Of a stretch of 64,000 nt of DNA, positions 37,554-49,846 are shown one piece after another (the stretch's first letter is position 1; every line of letters begins with the position of its first letter). The notes under the pieces were generated by a model, which was given only the letters and a program-made list of their open reading frames with translations, ran no database searches and was not told the DNA's origin. Source of the DNA: Citrus sinensis (taxonomy: Eukaryota > Streptophyta > Magnoliopsida > Sapindales > Rutaceae); the NCBI RefSeq assembly GCF_022201045.2, contig NC_068563.1, forward strand, positions 30,291,001-30,355,000, read 5' to 3'. The position numbers and the translations under genes are program-made.

Positions 37554-37931
37554 TAGTGCATTGTAACTTAAACTTTTTATACAAATCTTGAGCTATTGAT
37601 TTAAAAAAAAAAATCAATGGTTACCACTTTAAGTTTGGTCATCATTACTATTGAATTACCTAGTACTACTTTAAGTTTAGTCATCATTTCTATATAAAAA
37701 AGAAAAAAAAAAGAAGAATAGCATCATTTAGTCATCATTTAGTACTACTTTTAGTTTCAATCATTACTATTGAATTATTTGATATTAATAACTCAAAATT
37801 TTCGGTAAAATTTTAGTCATCATTTAGTACTACTTTTAGTTTCAATCATTACTATTGAATTATTTGATATTAATAACTCAAAATTTTTGGTAAAATTTTA
37901 GTGAAAAAAAAATTAAGTTAAAATATCCCTA
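37554..37931. mobile_element. MITE of the 25.1-kb family with internal 85-bp duplication
   Basis: The right end, inverted, reads GTAGGGATATTTTAACTTAA; the left GTAGTGCATTGTAACTTAAA matches it and also the ends of the element at 25141. Inside, an 85-bp unit starting TAGTCATCATTTAGTACTAC is repeated at 37729 and 37814 with almost no differences. No target duplication was found. Confidence 0.55.
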
Positions 37932-39474
37932 CCCATAAAATAAATATTGAAAGCAATAATAATGTGTGGGCTAAAGTCCTTAACCTTTATAGTGGGTCGT
38001 CATAACAAATCTGTCAGACCCATCATTTGTCACGGGGACTGTTTTCTGCAGTCAAAGTCCTTTTGGTTTGCTTTTGGCGCACTCATGCGTGAACTTCTAT
38101 TTGACTATCATTCCTCCTCTCCTCTCTTTCAAAAAGGGAAAATGGGGATTTGAAAAGCTGTACCCTTTTTTTCTAATGCGGGTCGGGTTTAACCCAATTT
38201 TCGGTTCAAACGAAAAATTATGCAGGAGCCGAGTCCGGACATTTTTGTTTTGCTGCCACGCCCATGACCTGGTGGTGGTGGGGGCGTAGGGCTTCATGAG
38301 GTCGGCAAAAGTTTCATTAGACCAAATCTTAAGTCTACTCAATAGTCAATATCAATGAAACGATGACAAAAATAATAAAAAGAATAATAATAAAAAATTT
38401 AAAAGAAGAAAGATCTACTTCGATTGCCACATATCGGCATCTTTTTATTTTATTTACATGTCACATTAACATCAACATCGCGTGCATTTATGGATACCAA
38501 CACCATCATTCCAGCTGAGTTAGCAGCAACCATTTTTTTTATTTTGGGGGGTGGAATCATTCAGTCTGTTAGCCGTTGCTTTCCAGCTCAAATCTCAATA
38601 ATGGAGAGTTGGGGGCCGAAGGCCAACCGGTAAAAGCACTCCCCATTGTCAGCACTACACTAGTTTAAAATTTAGAAGTTCAAAAATTATGAACAAGGAT
38701 TCAGTGTTAACTTAGATTTTTTTACTGAGCATTAAATTAATGATTATTAAGTAAGAGAAATATTATCTCCAGACAAGAATTCACTATTAACCTTTTTTTT
38801 TTTTTTAAATTGAACTAAGGATTGAATCATTCATTGTTAATTAAGTAAGAAAAATGAAAAAAAAAACACAAATAACTCTTGAACATTTAATACTCGGCAC
38901 AAAATCATGTAAAGTAATAGAGAAAAGAAAAGAACAAAATCTCTAGTCGTTATCGCACAAAACGTGATCTTATCTTTAAATTAAAAAATTATGGTACCAA
39001 GTCAAATTGACGGACGCACTAGCTTGTCGTCTTTCTAAAATTAATTTTCAATTGCTAACCCCCCCACGTGCTGGCCAAGCATTTAGTGAAGAATTATATA
39101 GATAATAAATATTTTAATTAATAAATAACCATGCGTAATTCTCCTGACTTCTGATATTGTTGATTGAATGAAAAATAACTATAGTGCACGTGATTAATTT
39201 TTATTATTTTATATTATAAATAAATTAATAATATTATATTATATTGATTTATATAAAATTAATTTGTACAAGAATTTACGATTGCAGTATTATTTATGTT
39301 TAGTACGAGTGACGATAGAGTTATAAATTTTTATCTAAATTTATTTTATACAAATTAATGTAATTTAAATTCATTTGTTGGTTAAAAATATAGAATAACA
39401 AAGATAAATAATATGGGTTAAGAGTTAATTTGAGTGCTATTATATATGATTCCTACAATTTGCCTTAATTAACT
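37932..39474. other. Gene-free spacer left of UGT87 array
   Basis: No gene is recognised. Small open frames at 37.9-38.6 kb have no family similarity. Confidence 0.4.
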
Positions 39475-40542
39475 CGGGCTGTTGACGTTTGCCAACCGCG
39501 GGGATATTCCGGTGGCTTCCTTACGGACAATGTCTGCTTTTGTACACGTTCCCGATCAATTGTTTAATCACTTTGGGCTGCTCCAAAGAAACGGCCATTT
39601 CCCCTTTGAACCCGATGATTCTAACCGTTGTTACTTGTTATACACGTGAAAAACCACACTCAGTTCTCGGACATTAATTCTGTAAACAATTCTCTGACAT
39701 TACTCTAAATGATGGACGAAAATGCTTTCTAAGTCATTTCTCTGATGCTCTACATGTGAATTGTTTCGTTTGAATCTGCACCTCGGCCTCAGAAAAGGGA
39801 GCCGAGCTTGTGGACTTCATCCCAGGAATTGAACCGACAAAGTTGGCGAGTTTCCTACAATTTTTCACGGAGCTGGCAGACAAGCTTTGTGCCGAGCCTC
39901 TGGAAAAGTGTTTCGAAGCTGTCAAAAGCTCAATATCTTCTCGAATCTTCGGTCTACGTGCTTCACGAAAAAACTCATTGACGCTATCGAAGAGCTAATG
40001 GTCCCAAATAGTTTGAGTGGTTGGACACTCAGCCTGTTGGCTCAGTCTTGTACGTCTCATTGGGAAGTTTTCTGTCAGTTTCAAGTGCCCAAATGGGTGA
40101 AATTGTAGCTGGTATCCGCAACAGCCGTGTTAGATATTTTTGGGAGAAAGGAGGTGACACTTTCGAGGTTCATATATGGGTGTGCTGATGATAATAGTAA
40201 GGGCGTTGTGGTGCCTCGGTATGACCAACTGAGGGTGTTTGCCATGCTTCTACAGGTGGATTTTGGACTCATTGTGGGTTAAATTCAATTATTGAAGGTC
40301 TTTATGCTGCTGTCCCAGTGGTTACTTTTCCAATATTTTCGAATCAGGTTCCAAATAGTGAGCGAATTTTGGAAAATTGGAAGATTAGATGGAGAGTAAA
40401 GAAACTTGAGATTGAAAGTGGAAGTTTGGTGATAAGAGACGAAATTACTCAGCTTGTGAAAAGGGCTATGGATTTGAATAGTGACGAGAGGAAAGGGGTG
40501 AGTAAAAGAGCAAAAGAAGTGAAGGAGATATTGTTTGTGTAG
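39475..40542 (+). pseudogene. UGT87A pseudogene 1, truncated at both ends
   Basis: Homology starts mid exon 1 with a stretch matching AVDVGNRRNIPVAS, so about 115 N-terminal codons including the catalytic His are gone. The intron is kept and resembles that of the intact gene at 44956 (shared CTCTACATGTGAA near the acceptor). Exon 2 starts at the expected place (GGAGCCGAGCTTGTGGAC) but is frame-shifted several times. It lacks about 25 codons around PVYPIGPTIPYF, and stops early after KEVKEILFV. The PSPG region is present but changed. It is most similar to the gene at 44956, suggesting a duplication of that gene followed by decay. Confidence 0.88.
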
Positions 40543-41552
40543 TACAAATTCATGAATTAAATATAACTATCAATTATATGAAATGAATGTTTTAAAAAAA
40601 TACACACATATCATACACACATTAAGTAAGTATACTACAACAAAAATACTTTATAATCTCTCATAATCTTAATACTTTTCTTAGGACGTATATTTTATTA
40701 GAAACACACATTTATTTCTTATGATCAAGTAGATTAATTAGTTAGAGCATAAAATAATGGTAGAGATTACAACATTTAGATCTCAATTTGTGTTTCAGTT
40801 GATGATTCGTTCATTCTATTTAATTATAAAATAATATTTTTAATAATTATAAAATTCATTATCTAATAAATGAGTGACGCATATGACTAATAATTTTATT
40901 AATTATAAATTGTATTATCTAATATTAATACTTAAATTAAGATTTTAATATAACTATTAGGCTTTCTAATATTATTAAAAAAATCTTGTCCACGACATTT
41001 TTTAAAATACAACGAGATCCGCATTTTAGAATTTCTAATCAACAATAGCGCAATCTTTTGTAGGGCCAAGCGGTGCATGTGCATTCCCGCTGTTGGTCAA
41101 AATTTGGGAGCTGAAAAACGACAATGTTAAAAATTAGGGGGTGTTTGGTGTTGTTTCCGGTCTGGTATTTTCTGTTTTTTAAGAATAAAAAAATTATATT
41201 TGATACCAGTTTTTTTCTGTAGCATTCGCCAATTTCAAGGAAAACGAACAAAGAAAAGTGGAAATATACTTTTTTACGTTTTTTATTGCACAGCTGGCAG
41301 GTCCTACTGTGTAATTATATTTTGTACGTGTTTTATCGTGTGGTTACTGTATATTTTTTTATTCAAGTGTTTTAATTCCCATCATTCATTTAATATTATG
41401 ATAATTAATTAATTAATTAAAAGATAACAGATAATTATCAAGTTGCATATAAATGTAGAGAGAAAATCGCAATTTAATCCATGATTGCGGCGTTAATGTG
41501 CTGGCCTCTCCAATACTAACTAATCCTCCTCCAAGTCTTAAAAATCTCTTTA
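40543..41552. other. Spacer inside the UGT87 array
   Basis: AT-rich with no gene recognised. Confidence 0.4.
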
Positions 41553-42946
41553 TATTTGATAAGAGTTATTTTTAGAGACCTCCCCTGAGGTTTAGTGTAT
41601 TAACACCTAGATAGAATGTATTGATATAATTACAGAAACCTCTCCTGTCGTTAGTATAAAAATACGTATGGCATCAGTATACAAGGGTAAATTTATAAAA
41701 TCATATTTAAAATTCAAAATATATTTTTCCTAGATCAATGATATTTTGAACGACTTGCCCGCTGTTGATCGAACTTAACCAGTTGGCCATGACTCCACCG
41801 GCAGCCAATAGTGGTGCTTTGCCACTGCCGGAGTCCCCTCTTCACCCTGGTTACCAACCCCAGTCACGGAAGCCTCTGAATCAACCGCATCCACCACCAC
41901 GCATTAACCCAAAAAGATGGCTTTTGTCTCACAACAGCCCCCACACCGACAGCGCCCCTTTAGCCGTTGCTGATGTCAACCAACTGTTATCACCCTTGAG
42001 CCATCTCGATACCATGCAGCAACCTTTGACATCCCAAAACTTAACCACACACAGCTCTCAAAACTATAGCTCACGGCTGGTCACGCCGCATACCACCGCC
42101 GTAATTTCTGCCATCAGTGATGGTTCCATTTCGTCGCCATCTATCCCCTCAACCAACCCCCATGAAGTCCTGACCTCAATAAACATCTCAACAGCCACAA
42201 AACCCACAATTTTTTCATCCCACACTTGCAGCCACATTCAAACTCATGAGATCTCGCTGTCGCCATCTTGTCTAAGTCCGTTGGTGGTGCTTCACTACAA
42301 ACAGAACCTTTTTAAGCCCAACACACCACCAATAGGCATTTTGTTGAACTGGGTTTTCAAACAATTTGGTGATTCTAACGCAGTTAATTGCTTTGTTGAA
42401 CTGGGTTTTCAAACAATTTGTTGGAGTCCAAATCTGGCTGCGGCTGTAAGACCGTGAAATCTCCTGAACGCAAGAACAATTGACTGGCTTCGCATCTCTT
42501 TGTCTTTTAGATACGCACCAGCTTTCAGATCCTTTGCAGCCATCTGGAGGACACGGGTTGGTTTCGAAAGCATAGAGCTGGGTAGCGAAGAAAGAAAGGA
42601 AGGGAACAAGGTAGAAAGAAAGACATGATGGCGTTGAAAGTGTATAAGCCAAGCCAAAGGACGGCGACAAGGAAGATGGCAGGCAGCAAAAGCAGTGGTT
42701 GAAGACCCGGTTAATCGATGGAAGCAGCAGCCGGCCAAACCTATTACCCATAAATTCTCAAAGCTACATTTAATAATTTATTATTTTGGTGAGAAGGGTA
42801 TTTTATTAATTTTGACAGTCCACTAACAGTCAACTTAACGACTAGTTAACGGCAGGGGAGGTTTCTGTAATTATATTAATACATTCTATCTAGGTGTTAA
42901 TACCCTAAACCTCAGGGGAGGTCCTTAAAAATAACCCTATTTGATA
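41553..42946. mobile_element. Non-autonomous Mutator-like element, 1376 bp
   Basis: The body is 41562-42937. The terminal inverted repeats are about 100 bp long: the left has TTATTTTTAGAGACCTCCCC and the right, inverted, TTATTTTTAAGGACCTCCCC. Both share AACACCTAGATAGAATGTAT. It is flanked by exact 9-bp duplications TATTTGATA (41553-41561 and 42938-42946), the Mutator hallmark. No transposase is present. The interior (about 41765-42720) is visibly more GC-rich than its surroundings and holds a 230-codon open frame, so a captured gene fragment (Pack-MULE) is possible. A 52-bp internal tandem duplication starts at 42340 and 42392. Confidence 0.9.
41765..42457 (+). other. 230-codon open frame inside the Mutator-like element
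   Basis: The open frame is Pro/Ser/Thr-rich (PESPLHPGYQPQSRKPLNQP near the start). Its first codon in this reading is ATT-type, and the first ATG is at about 41789. I recognise no domain. Two overlapping open frames on the minus strand (42272-42751, 42409-42738) are also long, which may simply reflect GC-rich composition. It may be captured host exon sequence or chance; expression is unknown. Confidence 0.3.
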
Positions 42947-43470
42947 ATTTTGGGATGCCATAGTATTGGTATGAGAAGTCAATCTTCTTATTTCTGGTTT
43001 AATGGCATAGGACAATGCTGTTATACATATGTGTATGATTTTGTTTTTTTTTTTGAATTAATTTGTAGGGCTCTTCCTGTTTCTATTTAAAATTATTTCA
43101 TTAATTTCTTGAGTTGTTAAAATTTATGACGTAAACAATGTTAGTAATTGTGACATGGTATGTAATTTTATGTATGAGGGAATTATTTATTGAAATGTCT
43201 AAGATTATTAAGAATATGCATTAAAGAAAAAGATTAACAATGAAGTAATTTGACTCCTAACATTGATGTATTTGTTTGTCTAGCAGTATGTTGCACAACT
43301 TTTTTTCATTCTTAATCATCAATGCTGTTAGAATCATGATTAAGAAAGTTTGAATGCAAACGGTAAGTCGAAGAAGTAGCTCACAAGAAAAATTAAAGAT
43401 GATGGCGTTAAAAAAAGTTCTAAATTAATCCCCTCTTATTAGTTATTAGGTAGTTAATTTGTAATTTAGG
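42947..43470. other. Spacer
   Basis: No gene or clear repeat is seen. Confidence 0.4.
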
Positions 43471-43616
43471 CAGCTGCTACCTTGGATCAACTCTAAGGTA
43501 GAGTAACCACCAGAGCCGTTGAATGCCTGTATTTAAATTTGAAACAATTGTGAGATAGTGCATCCAACAGCTTTGAGGGCTGCTCTACCTTGGAGTTGAT
43601 CCAAGGTAGCTGAACC
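43471..43616. mobile_element. Short inverted-repeat MITE
   Basis: The left GCTACCTTGGATCAACTCTA and the inverse of the right, GCTACCTTGGATCAACTCCA, match nearly perfectly, and similarity continues for about 50 bases per arm. The total is about 146 bp and would fold into one hairpin. No certain target duplication. Confidence 0.7.
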
Positions 43617-44468
43617 CTTATATTTAAATATTGTGATAAGATTGAGATAAAGACAAAGATTGTATTTTATCATATCTCTATTTTCTTTTTAAACTTAAAA
43701 TCACATTTTAACCAATTTGTTAAGTGGTTATAGTATTTTTAAATAATTAAAATTTCCCATTAATAGAAATAATGTGTATCCTTGAATAGATTCAATGATA
43801 CATATTTCTTATATTTTTGATCCAGTAAAAACACTACGGCATCATCATAGCGCGACCCTTTTACTAAAGAATCAACGTTTGTAAATTTTATTCTGTAAAT
43901 GATGTAGGGTAATTACATTAATTTATATTTATTATATTTTACGATATTGTTTTTATCAAAGTTGCATTTACTAAAATATAATTACATAGCCAAATCTTTT
44001 TTTGAAAATTTTAAATTAATTTCGAATTTTCTCAAATAAGAATATTTAAAAAAGTTTAAAATTAAAAATAAGTAAATTCATTTTAAATAAAAATTCCTCC
44101 TCATCAATATATTTGTCTACAATTTCTATTAAAATTATTACTCTGATATTTTTGTGGACTTTACTAAGATCTTTTAAATTTCTTTTTTTTTTCACATTCT
44201 TTTCTTGACTCCATATTTTTAAACAAACAATTAAACACATTTTTATTCTTTCATTTGCAAGTACTGTTTTAAAGACAAACTATCAGATACATTTTCAAAT
44301 TTACTAAAAACTAGATATGAAGAAAAAAAAAGGAACCTTCGTTGTTCCTGAAAAGAATGAATGGTTAATTAGTAATTGGCTTGATTGCGTAAAAGCAGGC
44401 AATAAAACGAGATCATATTAATGGGCTGTAACATTGAGCCGCAGCGGCCCACCCCCCCGCTTCCAGTC
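43617..44468. other. Spacer upstream of UGT87A gene 1
   Basis: AT-rich; no gene. The promoter of the next gene begins near the right end. Confidence 0.4.
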
Positions 44469-44478
44469 TATTTATATA
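44469..44478 (+). promoter_or_regulatory. Possible TATA box of UGT87A gene 1
   Basis: TATTTATATA lies about 480 bases before the start codon, which would imply a long leader or a leader intron. Weak evidence. Confidence 0.3.
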
Positions 44479-44559
44479 GTCCTCATTTGCATTTGACACG
44501 GAGTTGTTGTGACACAACTAGCCACTCATTCTGTCTCTGCGTTTTACTCTTGCAAGCCA

Positions 44560-44560
<1 letters not shown>

Positions 44561-44591
<31 letters not shown>
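44561..44591 (+). repeat. (CAGC)n microsatellite
   Basis: Nearly eight tandem CAGC units, probably within the UGT87A gene 1 leader. Confidence 0.9.
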
Positions 44592-44955
44592 GTACTTCTT
44601 CTTCCTCGCTCGCACTTCTGAAAGAGATTGGGTTATGATTTTGGCATGACGGCATTTTTCTTTTATTTATCAACTGATATACGAAAGAAGATGCTACCGA
44701 TTAGTTAATGAACAATGCGATTATATGTTATCTTATTGTTTTGTGTTTCGGCCTTCTACACTTGTAGTCGGAGTGCTCTTACCTTTTTTCACTTTTAAAT
44801 TTATTCTCATTCTCCGTCTCCGTCTCTGTCTCACTCTCACCGTCAGGTATTGCTATTTTATTTTCCTTCTCCAGTTTGCATACACGAAAGTGATCAGAGT
44901 TTCTGTTTAATTTGCAATCTCAGCTGAATTAGCTCCCATATATCAAGTGGTACTC

Positions 44956-46702
44956 ATGGATCCTCATCCTGCCCAAGTAAAACCAACCAGCCTCTGCCAC
45001 GTGCTGGCCCTGCCTTATCCCGGGAGAGGACACGTCAACCCCATGATGAACATTTGCAAGCTCTTAGTTTCAAGGCAGCCTGATATCCTCATCACCTTTG
45101 TTGTGACAGAAGAGTGGCTCGGATTCATTGGCTCACAGAGCAAGCCCCATAACATTCGATTCCGTACATTGCCTAATACCATACCCTCAGAGCATGGGCG
45201 CGCCAATGACTTTGCCGGCTTCCTGGAGGCTGTGTTTACAAAGATGGAAGCTCCTTTTGAAGAGCTCCTTGATCGTCTGCTTCTTGATGATGATGAGCAA
45301 CCTCCGGCGGCAGTGACTGCTATTATAGCAGATACTTACTTGCCTTGGGTTGTTGACGTTGGCAACCGCAGGAACATTCCCGTAGCCTCCTTGTGGACGA
45401 TGTCTGCACTTGTGTTCTCTGTTTTTCATCACTTTGAGCTTCTTGAAAGAAACGGCCATTTTCCGTTTGATCTCTCAGGTGCCTACACTTTTCAACTTCT
45501 AAATTATTTATAATCACCTACCAGTTTAGATCTCAACAGACCTTTTCATTTTTTGAAATTATTATTATTTTATTTACTCTTCCTTCGTGACCCCTAAAAT
45601 CTGCGCATGCTGGCCGGGTATACCATGTGCAGATTTTACAATTAAAAAAATAGATAATTGAATTCAAATTCAAACCAGGTTTTGTTTGATATTATAGAAC
45701 AAAGCATTACAGAACTGTGTCAAGTTGTACACTAAATACGATGGATTAAAATGCTTTCTGTATCATTTTTTATATGACTATATTGCTCTACATGTGAACT
45801 GTTTTGTTCCAATTTGCATCTCAGAAAAGGGAGACGAGCTTGTGGACTGCATCCCAGGACTTGAACCGACGAAGTTGGCTGATTTTCCTACAATTTTTCA
45901 CGGAGCTGGCAGAAAAATTTTGCATGCGGCCCTGCAAAGTGCATCAAAGGTCTCAAAAGCTCAATATCTTCTGCTTTCTTCGGTCTACAAGCTGGAAGCC
46001 AAAACTATTGACGCTTTAAAAGAAGAATTTTCATTTCCAGTGTACCCAATTGGACCAACCATTCCCTACTTCAACGTATCATCAATTACTGGTCACAATG
46101 GTCCCAAATACTTTGAGTGGTTGGAAACTCAGCCTGTTGGCTCAGTTTTGTACGTCTCCTTGGGAAGCTTTTTGTCAGTTTCAAGTGCACAAATGGATGA
46201 AATTATAATTGGTATCCGCAACAGTGGCGTCAGATATTTGTGGGTGACAAGAGGTGATACTTCTCGGTTTAAAGATGGCCATGCTGATGATCGGGGCATT
46301 GTGGTGCCTTGGTGTGACCAACTGAGGGTGCTGTGCCATGCTTCTACTGGGGGATTTTGGACTCATTGTGGTTTAAATTCAACTATCGAAAGTCTTTATG
46401 CTGGTGTCCCAATGCTTACTTTTCCGATATTCTGGGATCAAGTTCCAAATAGTAAGCAAATTGTACAAGATTGGAAGACTGGATGGAGAGTAAAGAAACC
46501 TGACATAGCAAGTGAAAGTTTGGTGACAAGAGATGAAATTACAGAGCTCGTGAAAAGGTTTATGGATTTGAATAGTGATGAGAGGAAACAGATGAGTCTA
46601 AGGGCTAGAGAAGTTCAAGAGATTTGTCGAGAAGCAGTTGCAGAAAATGGATCATCTATTACTAACCTTGATGCTTTTCTCAAGGACATTTCACTTGGGT
46701 AG
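44956..46702 (+). CDS. UDP-glycosyltransferase, UGT87A type (gene 1)
   Basis: Exons 44956-45478 and 45825-46702 give 466 residues, normal for the family. I start at ATG 44956 (MDPHPAQVKPTSLCHVLALP); the codon in phase at 44947 is GTG. The catalytic His is H26 in YPGRGHVNPMM and the partner Asp is in AIIADTYLPW. The 44-residue PSPG box (about 337-380) runs from WCDQLRVLCH to TFPIFWDQ and binds the UDP-sugar. It has HCGLNS where most plant UGTs have HCGWNS. The enzyme would transfer glucose to a small lipophilic acceptor in the cytosol. Arabidopsis UGT87A2 affects flowering and stress response, but the substrate here is unknown. The intron sits between FDLS and EKGDELVD, as in gene 2. Confidence 0.94.
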
Positions 46703-47740
46703 CCATTTCAATAAAGAAACCTTAGAGAAGCCTATGTACCCACATTAAGGTTCTTATAATCAAAATTTTATTAAGATGTCCAGCATCAAGCTCCCGTAGT
46801 TGTTTTATCCCTTTTTTTTTGGGTCCTATTTATGAGCTATTTCAAACAAATGAAATTAGAGTTGTATTGGATGCTATTGATTTTTTTGTGATCATACAAT
46901 TTTATTTAAGTTATTGTATTTGTCAATTATTAAATCAGTGGATGATCAGATGCATGATGTGTATGGAACACTATTGCGCAATATATTCATTTCAATGGAA
47001 TAAGATCTCAAAACTGAAAATTAAAAGAATAAAAAAAAAGGTAAATTCCAATTTTCCCCATTTAGAATGACAATTTCCACCGTATCTCCTGAGATTATGA
47101 AAACATCATTCACCCCCAAATTAGAATGAATAATTTATGAGATTTCAAGAAAAATCAACTCAAGCAAGTCTTTGAAAGTTTATAGAATTATTCTCTATTT
47201 TCATAGACAATTAACTAAAACTCTCAATTTTCTTATGTGCATCGATCATTGTAAGTCTTTCTCCTTTTTCTTCACGCTGCATGGCCTGAACATCACATTT
47301 ATTTTATACTTATTGATGTAGAGCAGAGCCGGTATTGCGACAATGGCTACGGAATTTTCATTAAAAGCAAAAACAAAAATCTAAATCACTAGGACTGAAG
47401 TGAGATATTTCTAGAACTTCTAGTTTTCTGGGTTGTTCCAACAAACAAAAGGACTCCATTTCAATTAATCAGAAAAATGAATTGAAGGAAAGAAGGGCTG
47501 AAACGTAAACGTAAATGGTCCTACCCCAAGAAAAAGATTCCAGAGTGCAGTGTAAACACTTTCCAAGATGGCGTGCGGCTGGCATTATTGCACAGGGGAG
47601 AGTATTACATTACTTTATAGCTGGCACTAAATCTTTAGTTTGTTCATGAGAGAGGATTTGCTGGTTTTTTTTTTTTTTTAAGAGAGAGAGGATTTGCTGG
47701 TCGCTAGTACAAATCTGATGCATGTAAAATTAATTTTGTT
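46703..47740. other. Spacer between UGT87A genes
   Basis: 3' UTR, AT-rich spacer and gene 2 promoter. No other gene is seen. Confidence 0.45.
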
Positions 47741-49528
47741 ATGGATCACTCCAGAATGAAAGCAACCGGCAGAATGTGTCATATAGTTGCCCTGCCTTAT
47801 CCTGGAAGAGGTCACATCAATCCGATGATGAACCTCTGCAAGCTACTTGTTTCCAGAAACCCAAATGTTTTCATCACCTTTGTTGTGACCGAAGAGTGGC
47901 TGAGCTTTATTGGCTCCGGACACGGTAATCATAATAACATTCGTTTTGAAACAATACCCAATGTTATACCTTCCGAGCTTGTTCGTGCCAGGGACTTTCT
48001 TGCTTTCGTGGAATCTGTTTCTACAAAGATGGAAGCTCCATTCGAGAAGGTCTTAGATTTTCTTCAAGTTGAGGCACCCGTGGTGTCTGCTATTATAGCT
48101 GATACTTTCTTGGTCTGGGCTGTTGATGTGGGCAACCGCAGGAACATTCCCGTTGCTTCGTTTTGGTCCATGTCTGCTTCTCTGTTTTCAGTGTTTCATC
48201 ACTTTGAGCTCCTTGTACAAAACGGGCATTTCCCTGTTGAACTCTCAGGTATGTACGGTTGCCCCAAGAATTAATATTTGTTTAAAACTATTCTCTTTTG
48301 TTACTAACTTCAGATTAATTAATGCTTCCACTTTCGTTAATTAGTACAACCATCTATTCACATAAATTTATATATGCTTGCATGAACAGTAATTGTTCCC
48401 TTCTGCAATGTTTGCACTTCATCGAATGAACATTTAAAATCAAGCGGTACAGAATTTTTTTCCCCCAATGACAAAAAGTAAAACAATATTGTATATGCTT
48501 TAAATTTCATTGTCTATGCACTTGAGGATTTTCATAAACGTATATCCATTGATAGTAGCAAGCTACCTACTTGTAATCAAATCGTTCTGCTTAATTGAAC
48601 TTATGTTTGGGTTATTACAGAAAGGGGAGAAGAGGTAGTGGACTACATTCCAGGACTGGCTTCCACAAAGTTAGCGGACCTGCCAACAATATTTTACGGG
48701 AGTGGCAGACAAACTCTGCAGCGTGCCCTGGAAAGTGTTTCAAAGGTGTCAAAAGCACAATGTCTCCTCCTCTCCTCCGTCTACGAACTTGAAGCCAAAG
48801 TCAATGATACTTTGAAAGCAAAATTCCCTTTTCCCGTCTACCCAATTGGACCAACCATTCCCTACTTCGAAATCAAAAGCAATTTGTTAACGTCTACTAG
48901 TTTGAATATTAATAATGAGCCCGATAATTACTTCCATTGGTTGGACTCTCAGCCAGATAGCTCCGTTCTGTATGTATCGTTGGGAAGCCTTTGGTCAGTT
49001 TCAAGTGTCCAAATGGATGAAATTGTAGCTGGTGTACGCAATAGTGGCGTTCGTTTTTTCTGGGTGTCACGAGGTGACACTTCTTGGTTTAAAGATGGGT
49101 GTGTTGACAGGGGCATTGTGGTGCCTTGGTGTGACCAATTGGAGGTGTTGTGTCATTCTTCTATTGGGGGATTTTGGACTCATTGTGGATTAAATTCCAC
49201 TCTTGAAGCTGCTTATGCTGGCGTCCCAATGCTTACCTTTCCAATAATGATGGATCAAGTTCCAAATAGTAAGCTAATTGTTGAAGATTGGAAGATTGGA
49301 TGGAAAGTAAAGAAACCTGAGATTGGAAGTGAAAGTTTGGTGACAAGAGATGAAATTACAGAGCTTGTGAAAAGGTTTATGGATTTGAACAATGATGAGA
49401 GGAAAGCTATGAGTAAAAGGGCTAGAGAAGTTCAAGAGATTTGTCAAGAAGCAGTTGCTGAAAATGGATCGTCTATTACAAACTTTGATGCTTTTCTCAA
49501 CGACATTTCACTTGCTCACTTTAATTAA
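47741..49528 (+). CDS. UDP-glycosyltransferase, UGT87A type (gene 2)
   Basis: Exons 47741-48248 and 48621-49528 give 471 residues. The start is MDHSRMKATGRMCHIVALPY. The catalytic His is H25 in YPGRGHINPMM and the catalytic Asp is in AIIADTFLVW. The PSPG box (about 339-382) runs WCDQLEVLCH to TFPIMMDQ and again has HCGLNS. The C-terminus is NFDAFLNDISLAHFN. It is the tandem partner of gene 1, with the same intron position and 3' exon sequence very close to it. Neither gene shows a signal peptide, so both proteins are cytosolic. The acceptor is not predictable from sequence. Confidence 0.94.
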
Positions 49529-49846
49529 TTACAAACATTTTATGTCCTTTTGTACGCAATGGTTCTAATTAATGATTTGTGGACGGTGGCCATTTGTTTT
49601 TATTTCTTGTTATAGTATCTAGAAAGTAGAAGAGACAGAGAACCTTTTAGCTGCTGCCTGCAGCCGTGAAAGTGGACTCCATCAATGTCTTATTCATAAT
49701 AAAAAAAATGAGATCGACAAGTAAAAGATTCTTCAAAATGTGGGAATTGTTTCAATGCCTGCTTGCTTGAGTTGCAATTTTGTCAAGAAGCATAAATATT
49801 TTGACCTTCTTCCCTATTCCATTACTACAAAGATTTTGATTCCAAC

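Noticed and set aside
37947-38633. Cluster of overlapping open frames on both strands
   Set aside because: None has a recognisable domain, good splice context or start; composition looks like ordinary spacer.
42272-42751. Long minus-strand frames in the Mutator-like element
   Set aside because: They overlap the plus-strand frame in the same GC-rich segment and show no domain; at most captured filler.
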